From Paraburkholderia sp. BCC1886 (GTDB lineage Bacteria; Pseudomonadota; Gammaproteobacteria; Burkholderiales; Burkholderiaceae): a stretch of DNA of 64,000 bases. The stretch is taken from assembly GCF_900996245.1 (NCBI RefSeq), contig NZ_CAAJGK010000074.1, positions 422,531 through 486,530 on the forward strand, given 5' to 3'. The position numbers and the translations under genes were made by a program. Position 1 is the first letter of the stretch, and each line of letters starts with the position of its first letter. A model generated the notes under the pieces. That model was not told where the DNA came from, made no database searches, and saw nothing but the letters and a program-made list of their open reading frames with translations. Below are positions 19,581-27,694 of the stretch, piece by piece.

Positions 19581-19779
19581 AAAAAATAGCCCGCACTCCG
19601 TCGGAGTGCGGGCGAAACCGTCGCCCTACGAGGATAGGCGACGGGGCCACTGAGGCCGCGCGCAACGCGCAGGCCGATGTCGGGCTCGGCCCCGGCTGCG
19701 GGCCGGGGCAACAATGATTTGGGGAGGTCGCCTGGGACGCACCGCAAACTCACATCGGATCAACTAATCCGGCCCTATG
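19581..19779 (-). ncRNA. Candidate structured small RNA with intrinsic terminator
   Basis: About 200 nt on the minus strand with no reading frame. Reading leftwards it carries successive stems: CCCCGGC/GCCGGGG (near 19688-19708), GGCCTGCGCG/CGCGCGGCC (near 19653-19674), CCGTCGCC/GGCGACGG (near 19619-19644), and finally a perfect 12-bp stem GCCCGCACTCCG/CGGAGTGCGGGC (19589-19613) followed by TATTTTTT, a textbook rho-independent terminator. A sigma-54-type promoter lies at 19790-19806. The 5' end is inferred from that promoter. It matches no RNA family that I recognise; it is not 4.5S or tmRNA, and I could not fit 6S. Confidence 0.5.
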
Positions 19780-19789
19780 AGTCTATAAA

Positions 19790-19806
19790 AGCAGCTTACG
19801 TGCCAG
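19790..19806 (-). promoter_or_regulatory. Candidate sigma-54 (-24/-12) promoter
   Basis: The minus strand reads CTGGCACGTAAGCTGCT. Compared with TGGCACG-N4-TTGCW it has exact GG and GC elements at the correct spacing and one mismatch (CTGC for TTGC). Predicted start about 19779, giving a transcript that ends at the terminator at 19581. Confidence 0.5.
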
Positions 19807-19919
19807 TTTCAGAATGTCGATGGGATGCGCTCGCAAGCCCTTGATTGTTATTGATATTGGTAGCAACGCGGAGGGGTTTGAGAAGGGGTCTGGCCAGTCC
19901 TGGCAGTTACGTCACCGGG

Positions 19920-19934
19920 GTAACGTCACGTTAC
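19920..19934. promoter_or_regulatory. Perfect palindrome upstream of the candidate sigma-54 promoter
   Basis: GTAACGT-C-ACGTTAC, with another GTTAC half-site at 19906-19910. It lies about 115-130 bp upstream of the -24 element at 19806, the usual distance for an enhancer-binding-protein site. Confidence 0.5.
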
Positions 19935-19994
19935 ATGCGGGCGCATCGCAGCGGCCGCATTGCGCGGCCGCGGAATCGTGTTTAGAACGGCCTG

Positions 19995-20162
19995 TCACCG
20001 AACCGGCGAGCGGTCACGCTGCGCCAGCTTGCTACTCGCGTGACGCGCGCCTCGCAGAGTCGGCCGGCGCGTGCTTTCGCGCGGATTCAAGGCTGCGCCG
20101 CAGACCAGCGCCAGGACGAGCAAGCTCGCCGCCCACATCCAGTAAGGAATAACGTCAAACAT
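19995..20162 (-). CDS. Possible 55-residue single-TM small protein
   Basis: Begins MFDVIPYWMWAASLLVLALV: one hydrophobic helix (about 8-25) followed by a strongly basic tail ending RDRSPVR. The ATG at 20162 is preceded by GGGAG on the minus strand. It lies in the same orientation as bamC, 110 bp beyond the bamC terminator, and upstream of the candidate small RNA. There is no recognised family. The helix-plus-basic-tail layout is that of many real small membrane proteins, but a frame this short could occur by chance. Confidence 0.4.
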   Translation of the reverse strand: MFDVIPYWMWAASLLVLALVCGAALNPRESTRRPTLRGARHASSKLAQRDRSPVR

Positions 20163-20273
20163 GGCCCACTCCCGTTGAGTACCGGTTCACGCCGGTGTTC
20201 TCGCTGAGAAGCAAAACGCGTGCGCGACAACGCGGGATAGCCGGCGATGCCGCAGCGGACGGTAAGCACGCTT

Positions 20274-20315
20274 AAAAAAACCCCGCCGGACGCTGGAGTC
20301 CTGGCGGGGTTTCTT
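20274..20315 (-). terminator. Rho-independent terminator (after bamC)
   Basis: AAACCCCGCCAGGAC/GTCCGGCGGGGTTT on the minus strand with TTTTTTT following. Near-symmetrical flanks mean it may also stop rightward transcripts. Confidence 0.9.
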
Positions 20316-20380
20316 TACATCCGGCAACTTGCTGCGAATCCGGAGACGCCCGTCGAACGGGCGTCCCGGCGGTTTCTCGC

Positions 20381-21616
20381 TCAGTGCAGCTGATCGGCCA
20401 TCAAGCTCATGATCTGCTTGGCTTGCGGGCTTTCGTCGACATTGCCCTTCGTATCGACGACGGCCACACGCGTCTGGTTCGACGTGACCGCGCGCACGTT
20501 CACCTGATACTGTTTGGCAACCTTTTCCTTCTTGCCGTGGAAAACCTGGCTCCAGAAGCCCTGTTCGGCCGAGGTCATATCGCGCGGATCGACATAGCGC
20601 ACGAAGTACAGGCCGCGCGACTGATCCCGGTCGTCCACCGTGAAATTGCTGCGGTCGAGGGCGATGCCCACGCGTGCCCAAGCCTGGTCGTACGACTCAC
20701 CCAGCGTCAGCTCGTTGGCCGACAGTTCGGCCGGCGAATTGACCAGTTCCGAATCCGGCGTGGCCGGTGCCGGTTGGGCGGAAAGCGCGACGTTCTGCGC
20801 CGCCGTGGCCGCAGCCGCGGATTTAGCACCCGGCGCCACGTTCGGCGCGGTTTGCGCACCGGCCGGCGACAGTTGCTGCGAATCTGCCGATTGGCCCGAT
20901 TGCGCGCGCGAATCGGCGAGTGCCAGCGTGGCCATCAGGCGCTTCAGATATTCTTGCTCGAGGCCCGGGTCGTTCGGCTTCGGTTGCCACGTGGTCGAGT
21001 CGTTGTTCGTGCCGGTGACGGCTTCACGCATGCCCTTCTGGCTAATGAACACATACGTACCGCCATTCGGCGCCGTCTCGAGACGGGTGCGGTACTTGTT
21101 GCGTTCCGACGCGACGTAGCTGTTGCCCATTGCCTTCGACAGCGTGTTGCGAATCAGGCCGTCGTTGATCTGTGCGTGGGTTTCGTTCCAGTCGGTTTCC
21201 ATCACGCCCTTGTCGCGCTGGTCGACCACCAGCAGGAAGCCCTGTTCCTGCCAGAAGCGGCGGATCGCCGCCCAGGCCGCCGCCGGCGCCTTGTTGTCGA
21301 TAACGAGCCAGCTTTCCGTGCCGTCGCGCTGGATGTGCATGCCGGTGACCGGCGGCACCACGGTCAGCGTGTTGCTGGCCGGCGCCTGCGCCTGAACCTG
21401 CTTGAGCGCGGACAACGAGGTTTCGCCGCCCTGCGGAGGCAGGGAACGCTGATCGGCCGTCTCATCGATCATGTTCGGCGGTACCGCAAGTGAAACCTGC
21501 TTCGATTTCGAGTCGCTTTTGTAGTCGATTTTGGTCGGCGACGAGGTGCCGCAGGCGACCAGACCGCCTGCCATCAGCATTACTGCAAACCGCTTGGTAA
21601 GACGAAGATCAGTCAT
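20381..21616 (-). CDS. bamC: Outer-membrane assembly lipoprotein BamC (NlpB)
   Basis: 411 residues. Lipobox LVAC (Cys about 22) is followed by the unstructured BamC N-terminal region (KIDYKSDSKSKQVSLAVPPNMIDE), then two helix-grip domains: the first about 100-225 (WLVIDNKAPAAAWAAIRRFWQEQGFLLVVDQRDKGVMETDW), the second about 310-410 (ESYDQAWARVGIALDRSNFTVDDRDQSRGLYFVRY). An Ala/Gln/Pro-rich linker joins them. BamC is a non-essential partner of the BamABCDE machine that inserts beta-barrel proteins. Its usual neighbour dapA is not in this window; the gene stands alone with its own terminator. Confidence 0.93.
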   Translation of the reverse strand: MTDLRLTKRFAVMLMAGGLVACGTSSPTKIDYKSDSKSKQVSLAVPPNMIDETADQRSLPPQGGETSLSALKQVQAQAPASNTLTVVPPVTGMHIQRDGTESWLVIDNKAPAAAWAAIRRFWQEQGFLLVVDQRDKGVMETDWNETHAQINDGLIRNTLSKAMGNSYVASERNKYRTRLETAPNGGTYVFISQKGMREAVTGTNNDSTTWQPKPNDPGLEQEYLKRLMATLALADSRAQSGQSADSQQLSPAGAQTAPNVAPGAKSAAAATAAQNVALSAQPAPATPDSELVNSPAELSANELTLGESYDQAWARVGIALDRSNFTVDDRDQSRGLYFVRYVDPRDMTSAEQGFWSQVFHGKKEKVAKQYQVNVRAVTSNQTRVAVVDTKGNVDESPQAKQIMSLMADQLH

Positions 21617-22008
21617 GTTCGGGGAATCCTTCCGCTACGCCACGGCAAGTTTCCGTGGATCAACCCAACATTTTACCGATCCCGACGGGTCATGTGCAAA
21701 AACACAGGAGCCGGCCATCGAATGGACGACGCCACGGTGTGATTGCATTGGGCTTCGACGACGGATCGAGCCGCGTCAAAGCCGGCGATTTTAACAATCC
21801 ACAACATTTCCCAACGGCCTGTAAGAAGTGCCTTACCTGATCGTCAGATCATTGTTTTAAAAGGAACTTCCCAGCCGCCTGCCGGGCCTTTTTAGGATCT
21901 CATAAAGCCGCCAACCCGCCGTCCCGTAACGGTCAGGAAACCTGAGTGATATCTTGAATTCGACATCTCGATAACCCCTGAGTGCTCCCCACCGCGAGGC
22001 CGACCGCT
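21617..22008. other. Divergent promoter region between bamC and the DUF2844 gene
   Basis: 392 bp, noticeably richer in A/T near 21780-21960 than its surroundings. It must contain both promoters. I saw no clear operator or small gene. Confidence 0.5.
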
Positions 22009-22464
22009 ATGTCTCACCCTGCTTTTCGCCCGTTTCTGGTTGTGTCCGCGACGCTCGTCGCCCTGCTTTGCGTCCAGGGCGATGCGCATGCCGAACTGGG
22101 CGGCGTGCAGCCGGCGTCGTCGGCCAGTGCGTCGAAAACGCTGCTGAACGGCGCGCTGCGCATGCGCACCTTGACCGACTCCGGCAACACGACCCTCAAC
22201 GAGTACGCGACCAATACCGGCGAAATCGTCGCGTATGCGTGGGAAGGTCCGACGATGCCGGATCTGCGCGAGCTTCTGGGCCGCTATGCCGACTCGTACC
22301 AGACGGGTGTGGCCGCGGCCTCCGCCGACGGCAATCTGCACGCGTCGCGGGTGGCGCGCCCGGACGTGATCGTCGAATCCGGCGGTCCGATGCGCGGCTA
22401 CATGGGCCGGGCGTGGCTGCCGGCCGCCCTGCCGCCGGGCGTGAGTCCCGCCGATTTTCAGTAA
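22009..22464 (+). CDS. DUF2844 exported protein
   Basis: 151 residues with a cleavable signal peptide (cleavage near VQGDAHA-ELGG). The mature start ELGGVQP and the following LRMRTLTDSGNTTLNEYATNTGEIVAYAWEGPTMPDLRELLG segment are characteristic of DUF2844. The function is unknown. The gene is followed after 100 bp by a DUF3443 gene; these two families are commonly neighbours in Burkholderia-type genomes, suggesting they form one envelope system. The first ATG at 22009 was chosen over an upstream in-frame start. Confidence 0.85.
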   Translation: MSHPAFRPFLVVSATLVALLCVQGDAHAELGGVQPASSASASKTLLNGALRMRTLTDSGNTTLNEYATNTGEIVAYAWEGPTMPDLRELLGRYADSYQTGVAAASADGNLHASRVARPDVIVESGGPMRGYMGRAWLPAALPPGVSPADFQ

Positions 22465-22564
22465 CGGCGCAAGCCGCTGCCGCCCGGCAGACCTCACGCG
22501 CCTGACATACCTGTTATTTCCCTGATCGCCCCGCCTCTCCGCTCGCGCAAAGGACGCTCTTACC

Positions 22565-23851
22565 ATGCCTGCCGCTCATCGCATGTTTGCCGCGTGTCTC
22601 GTGTTTTTCGTCTGCACCGTGCTGACCGCTTGCGGCGGCGGTGGCGGCTCGCCCACCGCGCCCGCCTCGGCCAATGCCGCGCCGGCCAGTATCCCGGGCG
22701 CCGCCAGCAGTACGCTGGTGAGCCAGCCGTCGGCAGCGTCGGACGCTGGCGCAAACGCTTCGGTCCCGCAGTCGAACACGCCCAACGTTCAGCCCATCGT
22801 CGTAACCAGCGCGCCGGGGCTGACGCGCAACATGCTGACGACCAGCGTGACGATCTGCGCGCCCGGCACGGACAACTGCGCGACGATCGATAACATTCAG
22901 GTCGACACCGGCTCGCACGGCTTACGGATTCTTGCCTCGGCGCTGCCGGCGAGCGTGCCGCTCGCGGCCGTTGCGTCGGGCAGCGGTGTCGCGGGCGAAT
23001 GCGCGGTGTTCGGCGGCGGCTATACGTGGGGCGCGATTCGCAGCGCAGACGTGCGGATGGCCGGGCAACTGGCGGCCTCGATTCCGGTCCAGACGATCGC
23101 CGACCCGGCGCTGCCCACTGTGCCCGCCGATTGCGCCGCATCGGGCCGCGCGATGACGAGCGTGGCCGGCCTGCGGGCCAACGGCATACTCGGCGTCGGC
23201 CTGTTCGCCACCGACTGCGGCAGCGCCTGCGTCACGGCCGCGTTGCCGCGCTGGTACTACCGTTGCGACGCCGGTGGCGCGTGCACCGCGAGTCCCCAGC
23301 CGCTGGCCCAGCAGGTGACCAATCCGGTGAGCCGCTTTGCGCTCGACAACAATGGCGTGGTGATCGACCTGCCCGCCGTCGCCGACGGCGGCGCCGCGAC
23401 CGTCGCGGGTTCGCTTATTTTCGGGATCGACACGCAGGCGAACAACACGCTCGGCGCCGCGTCGGTCATCAAGGCGAATGCTTCGACCGGCTATGTCGTC
23501 ACCACCAGCGCCGGGCAGACCTATCCGCGCAGCTATGTGGACAGCGGCTCGAACGGCCTGTTCTTCAGCGACACGCAGTTGCCGCAATGCGGCTACTGGT
23601 ATTGCCCCGGCTCGACGCAGGCGGCGAACGCGTCGATTGCCGGCACGGACGGGTCGACGAGCGCAGTAACGTTCGAAATCGGCAACTCGCGCACCCTGTT
23701 CGCGTCGGCCAACAATGCGTTCGACAACCTGGCCGGCGTGTCCAGCAACGGCTTCGGCTGGGGCCTGCCGTTCTTCTACGGACGACGCGTGTTCACCGCC
23801 ATCGCCACGCGCGTGACGTCGGCGGGCCCGGGACCGTACTACGCGTTCTAG
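22565..23851 (+). CDS. DUF3443 lipoprotein
   Basis: 428 residues. Lipobox LTAC (about Cys20) then GGGGGSP. The body matches the DUF3443 layout: NVQPIVVTSAPGLTRNMLTTSVTICAPGTDNCATIDNIQVDTGSHGLRIL, ANGILGVGLFATDCG, and YVDSGSNGLFFSD. The VDTGSHGLR and VDSGSNGL motifs recall the DTGS/DSGS signatures of pepsin-like aspartic proteases, and the spacing of two such motifs (about 118 and 325) suggests a divergent pepsin fold; catalytic activity is inference only. It ends with a GWGLPFFYGRRVFTAI segment, the usual family terminus. Probably co-transcribed with the DUF2844 gene. Confidence 0.85.
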   Translation: MPAAHRMFAACLVFFVCTVLTACGGGGGSPTAPASANAAPASIPGAASSTLVSQPSAASDAGANASVPQSNTPNVQPIVVTSAPGLTRNMLTTSVTICAPGTDNCATIDNIQVDTGSHGLRILASALPASVPLAAVASGSGVAGECAVFGGGYTWGAIRSADVRMAGQLAASIPVQTIADPALPTVPADCAASGRAMTSVAGLRANGILGVGLFATDCGSACVTAALPRWYYRCDAGGACTASPQPLAQQVTNPVSRFALDNNGVVIDLPAVADGGAATVAGSLIFGIDTQANNTLGAASVIKANASTGYVVTTSAGQTYPRSYVDSGSNGLFFSDTQLPQCGYWYCPGSTQAANASIAGTDGSTSAVTFEIGNSRTLFASANNAFDNLAGVSSNGFGWGLPFFYGRRVFTAIATRVTSAGPGPYYAF

Positions 23852-23894
23852 GACGTCTGCTCAGCATTCGCCGCATTCGCTGGGGAAAATTCTC

Positions 23895-23941
23895 AAATCG
23901 TCGCTGCGGACAAATTTGATATTTATCCGCGGCGATAATTT
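23895..23941. repeat. Imperfect inverted repeat in an AT-rich island before the glycosyltransferase gene
   Basis: AAATCGTCGCTGCGGA (23895-23910) and TCCGCGGCGATAATTT (23926-23941) pair with three mismatches around a 15-nt AT-rich loop. It lies 59 bp before the start codon at 24000. It could be an operator, a promoter hairpin or an attenuator of the preceding DUF3443 gene. Confidence 0.5.
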
Positions 23942-23999
23942 GCGTCTCCGCTCGGGCGCCGCTTGCAAGACGCCCGGCCCCGAACATTGACATAGCCCG

Positions 24000-25907
24000 A
24001 TGATGGAAGACGCCACCTTTTCGCTCGATCACTTCGAGCAGCTCGTATATACCCGCCAGCACGTCAAAGCGACCATCCAGTTGCTGGCGGCGCTCGCGCT
24101 GCTGCAACAGAAGCGTGGTCTGATCGACAACGACTTCCTCGCTTCCGGCATTGCCCATCTGCCCGCGCACGAACAACGCGCGCGCTTCTGCACCCGGCTG
24201 GCGAGTGCCGCGTCCACATTGTTCGCCGACCCCGGCTTCAAGCTGCCCGCCGAGTGCTTCAAATTCTTTCTGACCCTGCACGAGTGGGTCGGCCTCGTGT
24301 TTTCGGCCACGGCTTTCGGCAATGCCGATCACGTCGCCGCGCATCTGAATCCGCGCGGGCGTGACGATACGGCGTTTCTGCCCGGCGACGGTTTCGTCGA
24401 GAAACTCTGCGTGCTGTATTCGACCGAGTCGGAACTGGAACTCGACTTTGCCGCGTTGTGGGCGTTCGACAAAACGCTTGCCGCGGGTCTCGCGCTGGTG
24501 CTGCTCGCGCCCGTGTTCAAAGGATCGGCCAGCGCGCACGTCAAGCGCGAAGCGCTGATCGAATGGCTGCCCGGCAAGCTGCAACAGATCGACGACCTCG
24601 ACGACCTGCCCACCGCGCTGCTGCATCACGCGTATATGTTCTGCAGTTACGCGGACACGCCGCGCCGCCATGCAATCAAGCGCGACATCAACGTGCTCGT
24701 GCGCCGCAAGCTGCAGCAGCTTGGGTTGACGGACGTGGCCATGCCGTTGCCGAAACCTGTCGCCGGGCCTGCGCCGCAAAAAAGTGCCGCCGGCCGCGGC
24801 AAGAAAAAACCGCTGATGATGGTCGTGCTCGAATGGTTCGGCGGCGCGCACTCTATTTACCGCACCCACTCGCGCACGATCGAAGCCGCGCGCGAGCATT
24901 TCGAAGTGGTCGGCTTCGGTTTCGATTACGCACTCGACGACACCGGGCGGGCATGCTTCGACCGCTTCATCGAACTGGAGCAGCCGGAATACGTCGGCGA
25001 ATGCCTGAGCACGCTGCGCGACTTCGCCGCAGCCGAACAGCCGGACGTGCTCTACATGCCGAGCGTGGGCATGTTCGTGCTGACCGTGTTCCTGTCGAAT
25101 TTGCGCATCGCACCGTTGCAGATCGCGGGGCTCGGGCATCCGGCCACCACGCACTCCGACAAGATCGACTATGTGAGCGTCGAGGAAGACTACGTCGGCG
25201 ACCCGGCGTGCTTCAGCGAACGTCTGCTGACGCTGCCGAAAGACGGGCAACCGTACCGGCCATCGGTTGCGCTGCCGACCATCGTCGCGCAGATTCCGCC
25301 GGCGCGCGACACCGTAGAGATTATCGTCACCGCCAGCGCCATGAAACTGAACCCGGGCTTTCTCGACGCGTGCCGCGACATCGCCGCGCGCGCCGCCTCG
25401 CCCGTCGAGTTCCACTTCATGAGCGGCGTGCAGTCCGGGTTGCCGCTCGACCGTATGCGCGATGTCATCGGCCGGACGTTGCCGGGCGCGGTCGTGCACG
25501 GCTTTCACGGATACGCGGAGTATCTGGCGCGCGTCAATCGGGCCGATCTGTTTCTCAGCCCATTTCCGTTCGGCAATACCAACGGCATCGTCGACGCGCT
25601 CACGCTCGGTTTGCCCGGTGTGTGCCGGCGCGGTCCGGAGGTGTTCGAACGCATCGACGGCGCGTTGTTCGAACGCGTCGGCGTGCCTTCGTGGACGATC
25701 GCCGATACCGTCGACGACTACATCACCGCGGCCACGCGAATGATCGACGGGCACGATGAGCGCCGGGCGCTACGGCAGCATCTGATCGACACGCAAGCCG
25801 TGCAGCGGTGCTTCGAAGGGCGGCCAGAGGCGTTCGCTGAGCGGGTGCTGGAAGCGATGGGTCGGACGCGCAAAAACAAAAAACGCCGCGTGGAAGCGGC
25901 GGTTTAA
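24000..25907 (+). CDS. HMW1C-like cytoplasmic protein N-glycosyltransferase (GT41)
   Basis: 635 residues, close to ApNGT (about 620). An all-alpha N-terminal domain (about 1-220) precedes a GT-B fold. Diagnostic blocks are HSIYRTHSRTIEAAREHFEV (about 284), DVLYMPSVGMFVLTVFLSNLRIAPLQIAGLGHPATTHSDKIDYVSVEEDYVG (about 350-400) with CFSERLLTLPKD, and SPFPFGNTNGIVDALTLGLPGV (about 519), the nucleotide-sugar site including the NTN and D residues. These enzymes transfer glucose from UDP-glucose to Asn in NxS/T sequons of adhesins in the cytoplasm. No adhesin or two-partner secretion gene lies nearby. An ATG-ATG start pair leaves the first codon ambiguous. Confidence 0.85.
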   Translation: MMEDATFSLDHFEQLVYTRQHVKATIQLLAALALLQQKRGLIDNDFLASGIAHLPAHEQRARFCTRLASAASTLFADPGFKLPAECFKFFLTLHEWVGLVFSATAFGNADHVAAHLNPRGRDDTAFLPGDGFVEKLCVLYSTESELELDFAALWAFDKTLAAGLALVLLAPVFKGSASAHVKREALIEWLPGKLQQIDDLDDLPTALLHHAYMFCSYADTPRRHAIKRDINVLVRRKLQQLGLTDVAMPLPKPVAGPAPQKSAAGRGKKKPLMMVVLEWFGGAHSIYRTHSRTIEAAREHFEVVGFGFDYALDDTGRACFDRFIELEQPEYVGECLSTLRDFAAAEQPDVLYMPSVGMFVLTVFLSNLRIAPLQIAGLGHPATTHSDKIDYVSVEEDYVGDPACFSERLLTLPKDGQPYRPSVALPTIVAQIPPARDTVEIIVTASAMKLNPGFLDACRDIAARAASPVEFHFMSGVQSGLPLDRMRDVIGRTLPGAVVHGFHGYAEYLARVNRADLFLSPFPFGNTNGIVDALTLGLPGVCRRGPEVFERIDGALFERVGVPSWTIADTVDDYITAATRMIDGHDERRALRQHLIDTQAVQRCFEGRPEAFAERVLEAMGRTRKNKKRRVEAAV

Positions 25908-25917
25908 GAGAGGGTTA

Positions 25918-25985
25918 GCGGCGCGGCGGGTAGCGGCGGGTAGCGGCTGGTAGCGGCTGGTAGCCGCGGGTAGCCGCGGCGCGAC
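25918..25985. repeat. Short tandem repeat behind the glycosyltransferase gene
   Basis: About six degenerate copies of a roughly 10-bp unit (GGTAGCGGCG/GGTAGCGGCT/GGTAGCCGCG). It lies between convergent genes and may be slippage-prone. Confidence 0.7.
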
Positions 25986-26111
25986 AGAGGGTTAGCGGGC
26001 GTTGCTGGATGCGGTCGGCCAGAGTGGTCGCCTCGGTCGCGTTCAATCGGGCAATCACCGTTGCGGGTGGCCTGCGCCTTTCGCGATTTGCTCTAACCGC
26101 ATCAACCTGCA

Positions 26112-26771
26112 TCACTGGGCAGCCGCGCTGGCCGCAGTATCGACCGGTGGTACTGCCAGCTTCGCCGGGGCGAGCCAGCTGAACACGGCCAGCGAACGTC
26201 CGTGGAACGTACATTCGCCAGCAGCCGCCTCCGTCGTCGTCTTCGGCTTGGTCGATTTGGTGGACTTGGCAGACGTTGCCGCCACACCGGAAGCAGCCTG
26301 CACGGCCGACGCACCGGAGGCCTCTGCCGCAACCGGAGCCCCAAAGGCGTCCTTCACTCCCGAAGCGCCACTCGCCGCCCTACTGCCGGCACTCGCAGCA
26401 TTCGTCGCATTCGTCGCACTTGCCGCATTTGCCGCATTCGTCGCACTTGCCGCACTTGCCGCATTCGTCGCACTTGCCGCACTCGCCGCCTGCACAGCAG
26501 AAGCCTGCGCAGCCGCGGCAGCCGTCGCTGCCGCCTCGCTCGCGGCTTCCGCCGCGGTCACCACGTGCTCGATCGCCCCTTCGACGACGACTCGCGATCC
26601 GTCGATACCCGCTCCCGTGTGGGAAATTTTCAGCGTATCCGGGGACGTTTCCGCCAGCTTGCTTCGCATTGTCTGCTCGCATGCATCCGAGTTCTTATAG
26701 ACGGCGGTGCAGGCTGCCAGCAACGCGGCGGCCGTTGTCACGCAAGCGATAGAGAGAATCCGAATCTTCAT
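26112..26771 (-). CDS. Ala/Ser/Thr/Asn-rich repeat lipoprotein
   Basis: 219 residues from MKIRILSI. Lipobox LAAC (Cys about 21) is followed by a 60-residue ordered-looking segment (YKNSDACEQTMRSKLAETSPDTLKISHTGAGIDGSRVVVEGAIEHV), then an alanine-rich tract with repeated ASAASATNA-type units (about residues 85-140), a Lys/Thr linker (KSTKSTKPKTTT) and a C-terminal ECTFHGRSLAVFSWLAPAKL. The DNA of the tract is a 9-bp-periodic repeat. The tract could form a long alpha-helical or extended spacer across the periplasm. The function is unrecognised. An in-frame TTG 18 nt upstream is less likely as start. Confidence 0.7.
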   Translation of the reverse strand: MKIRILSIACVTTAAALLAACTAVYKNSDACEQTMRSKLAETSPDTLKISHTGAGIDGSRVVVEGAIEHVVTAAEAASEAAATAAAAAQASAVQAASAASATNAASAASATNAANAASATNATNAASAGSRAASGASGVKDAFGAPVAAEASGASAVQAASGVAATSAKSTKSTKPKTTTEAAAGECTFHGRSLAVFSWLAPAKLAVPPVDTAASAAAQ

Positions 26772-26995
26772 TGATATTCCGTTTTTCAAGCCGTCGGCAA
26801 TTGTAGCTTACCGATTTGCCCGAAAGCAGGACCGTCGGCAGGACCATCCATAGCGTCGGCGACTTGACCGCCGCAATCGGGATGGGCATGGTATTGACCT
26901 GCCGCCGTGCCGTGACGGGCGTTCCCCCCACAACCCGCCATCCCGGCGGCCCGCACGCATGCTTTTCCACTCCACGATCGACCGGTTTCCCCTGC

Positions 26996-27628
26996 ATGCT
27001 CAGCCTGACCCTGCTCGCCATCGGCGCCTACGTCGCGACGAATATCGACAACCTGTTCGTGCTGCTCGCCTTCCTCGCGGAGGCAGGCAGCCGGCGGCGT
27101 CATGTCATTGCAGGGCAATGCATCGGCTCGCTGGGTCTGGTGATCGGTTCGGCATTGCTCGCCGCTGTGTTGACGCATCTGCCGGCCGGCTACGTGGGCC
27201 TGCTGGGCTTTCTGCCGGTCGGGCTCGGGCTGGTCAAGCTAGGGCAGCGTTTCGGTAACGGTCGGGTAGAACGCCGGCAGCACGAGCCAGCGCAAAGCTC
27301 GATAGATCCACCGCTTCCCCCGTTTCCAAAAACCGGCTCGACATCATGGACCGTCGTCGCAGTCGCGCTCGCCAACGGCTCCGACAATCTCGCCGTCTAC
27401 GTGCCGCTGTACGCGGGCCATTCTCATACCGAAGGCGCGCTGATCTCGCTGACCTTCGTGGTGATGATCGGCCTGTGGTGCGCCGGTGCGGTCTGGCTCG
27501 TCAAACATCCGTTGCTCGGCGCACCGATCCGGCGGTATGGCGAGGCACTGCTGCCGCTGATTCTGCTCACGATCGGCGTCTCGGTCATCGCGCAGAACGA
27601 TACGCTGCGAATCGTATTCGGCTTGTAG
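26996..27628 (+). CDS. CadD-like cadmium resistance/metal transporter family protein
   Basis: 210 residues with about five to six membrane helices. The opening LLAIGAYVATNIDNLFVLLAFLAEA and central VVAVALANGSDNLAVYVPLYAG motifs (paired NIDN and NGSDN) are the signature of the CadD-like family. Members confer cadmium resistance in Gram-positives; in proteobacteria the cargo is unproven, so heavy-metal or cation efflux is inferred. The start MLSLTLL was chosen over a 60-residue upstream extension that lacks hydrophobicity. A soluble Gln/Pro-rich loop joins the two halves. No metal-responsive regulator is adjacent. Confidence 0.8.
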   Translation: MLSLTLLAIGAYVATNIDNLFVLLAFLAEAGSRRRHVIAGQCIGSLGLVIGSALLAAVLTHLPAGYVGLLGFLPVGLGLVKLGQRFGNGRVERRQHEPAQSSIDPPLPPFPKTGSTSWTVVAVALANGSDNLAVYVPLYAGHSHTEGALISLTFVVMIGLWCAGAVWLVKHPLLGAPIRRYGEALLPLILLTIGVSVIAQNDTLRIVFGL

Positions 27629-27694
27629 CGATGGTGCGTGCGGAGATGCGCCGCCATCCGCGCGATGCAGCACGACCGTCACCGCAAACATCGT

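Noticed and set aside
19581..19779. Assignment of the structured RNA to 6S RNA or 4.5S RNA
   Set aside because: The 5' and 3' ends do not pair as in 6S RNA and the conserved 4.5S loop bases are absent.
23793..25754. 653-codon minus-strand frame antisense to the N-glycosyltransferase gene
   Set aside because: Arg/Gln/His-rich composition typical of a GC-rich antisense shadow; the plus-strand product has strong family motifs.
25918..25985. CRISPR-like repeat
   Set aside because: Units are about 10 bp, contiguous and without spacers; a simple tandem repeat.
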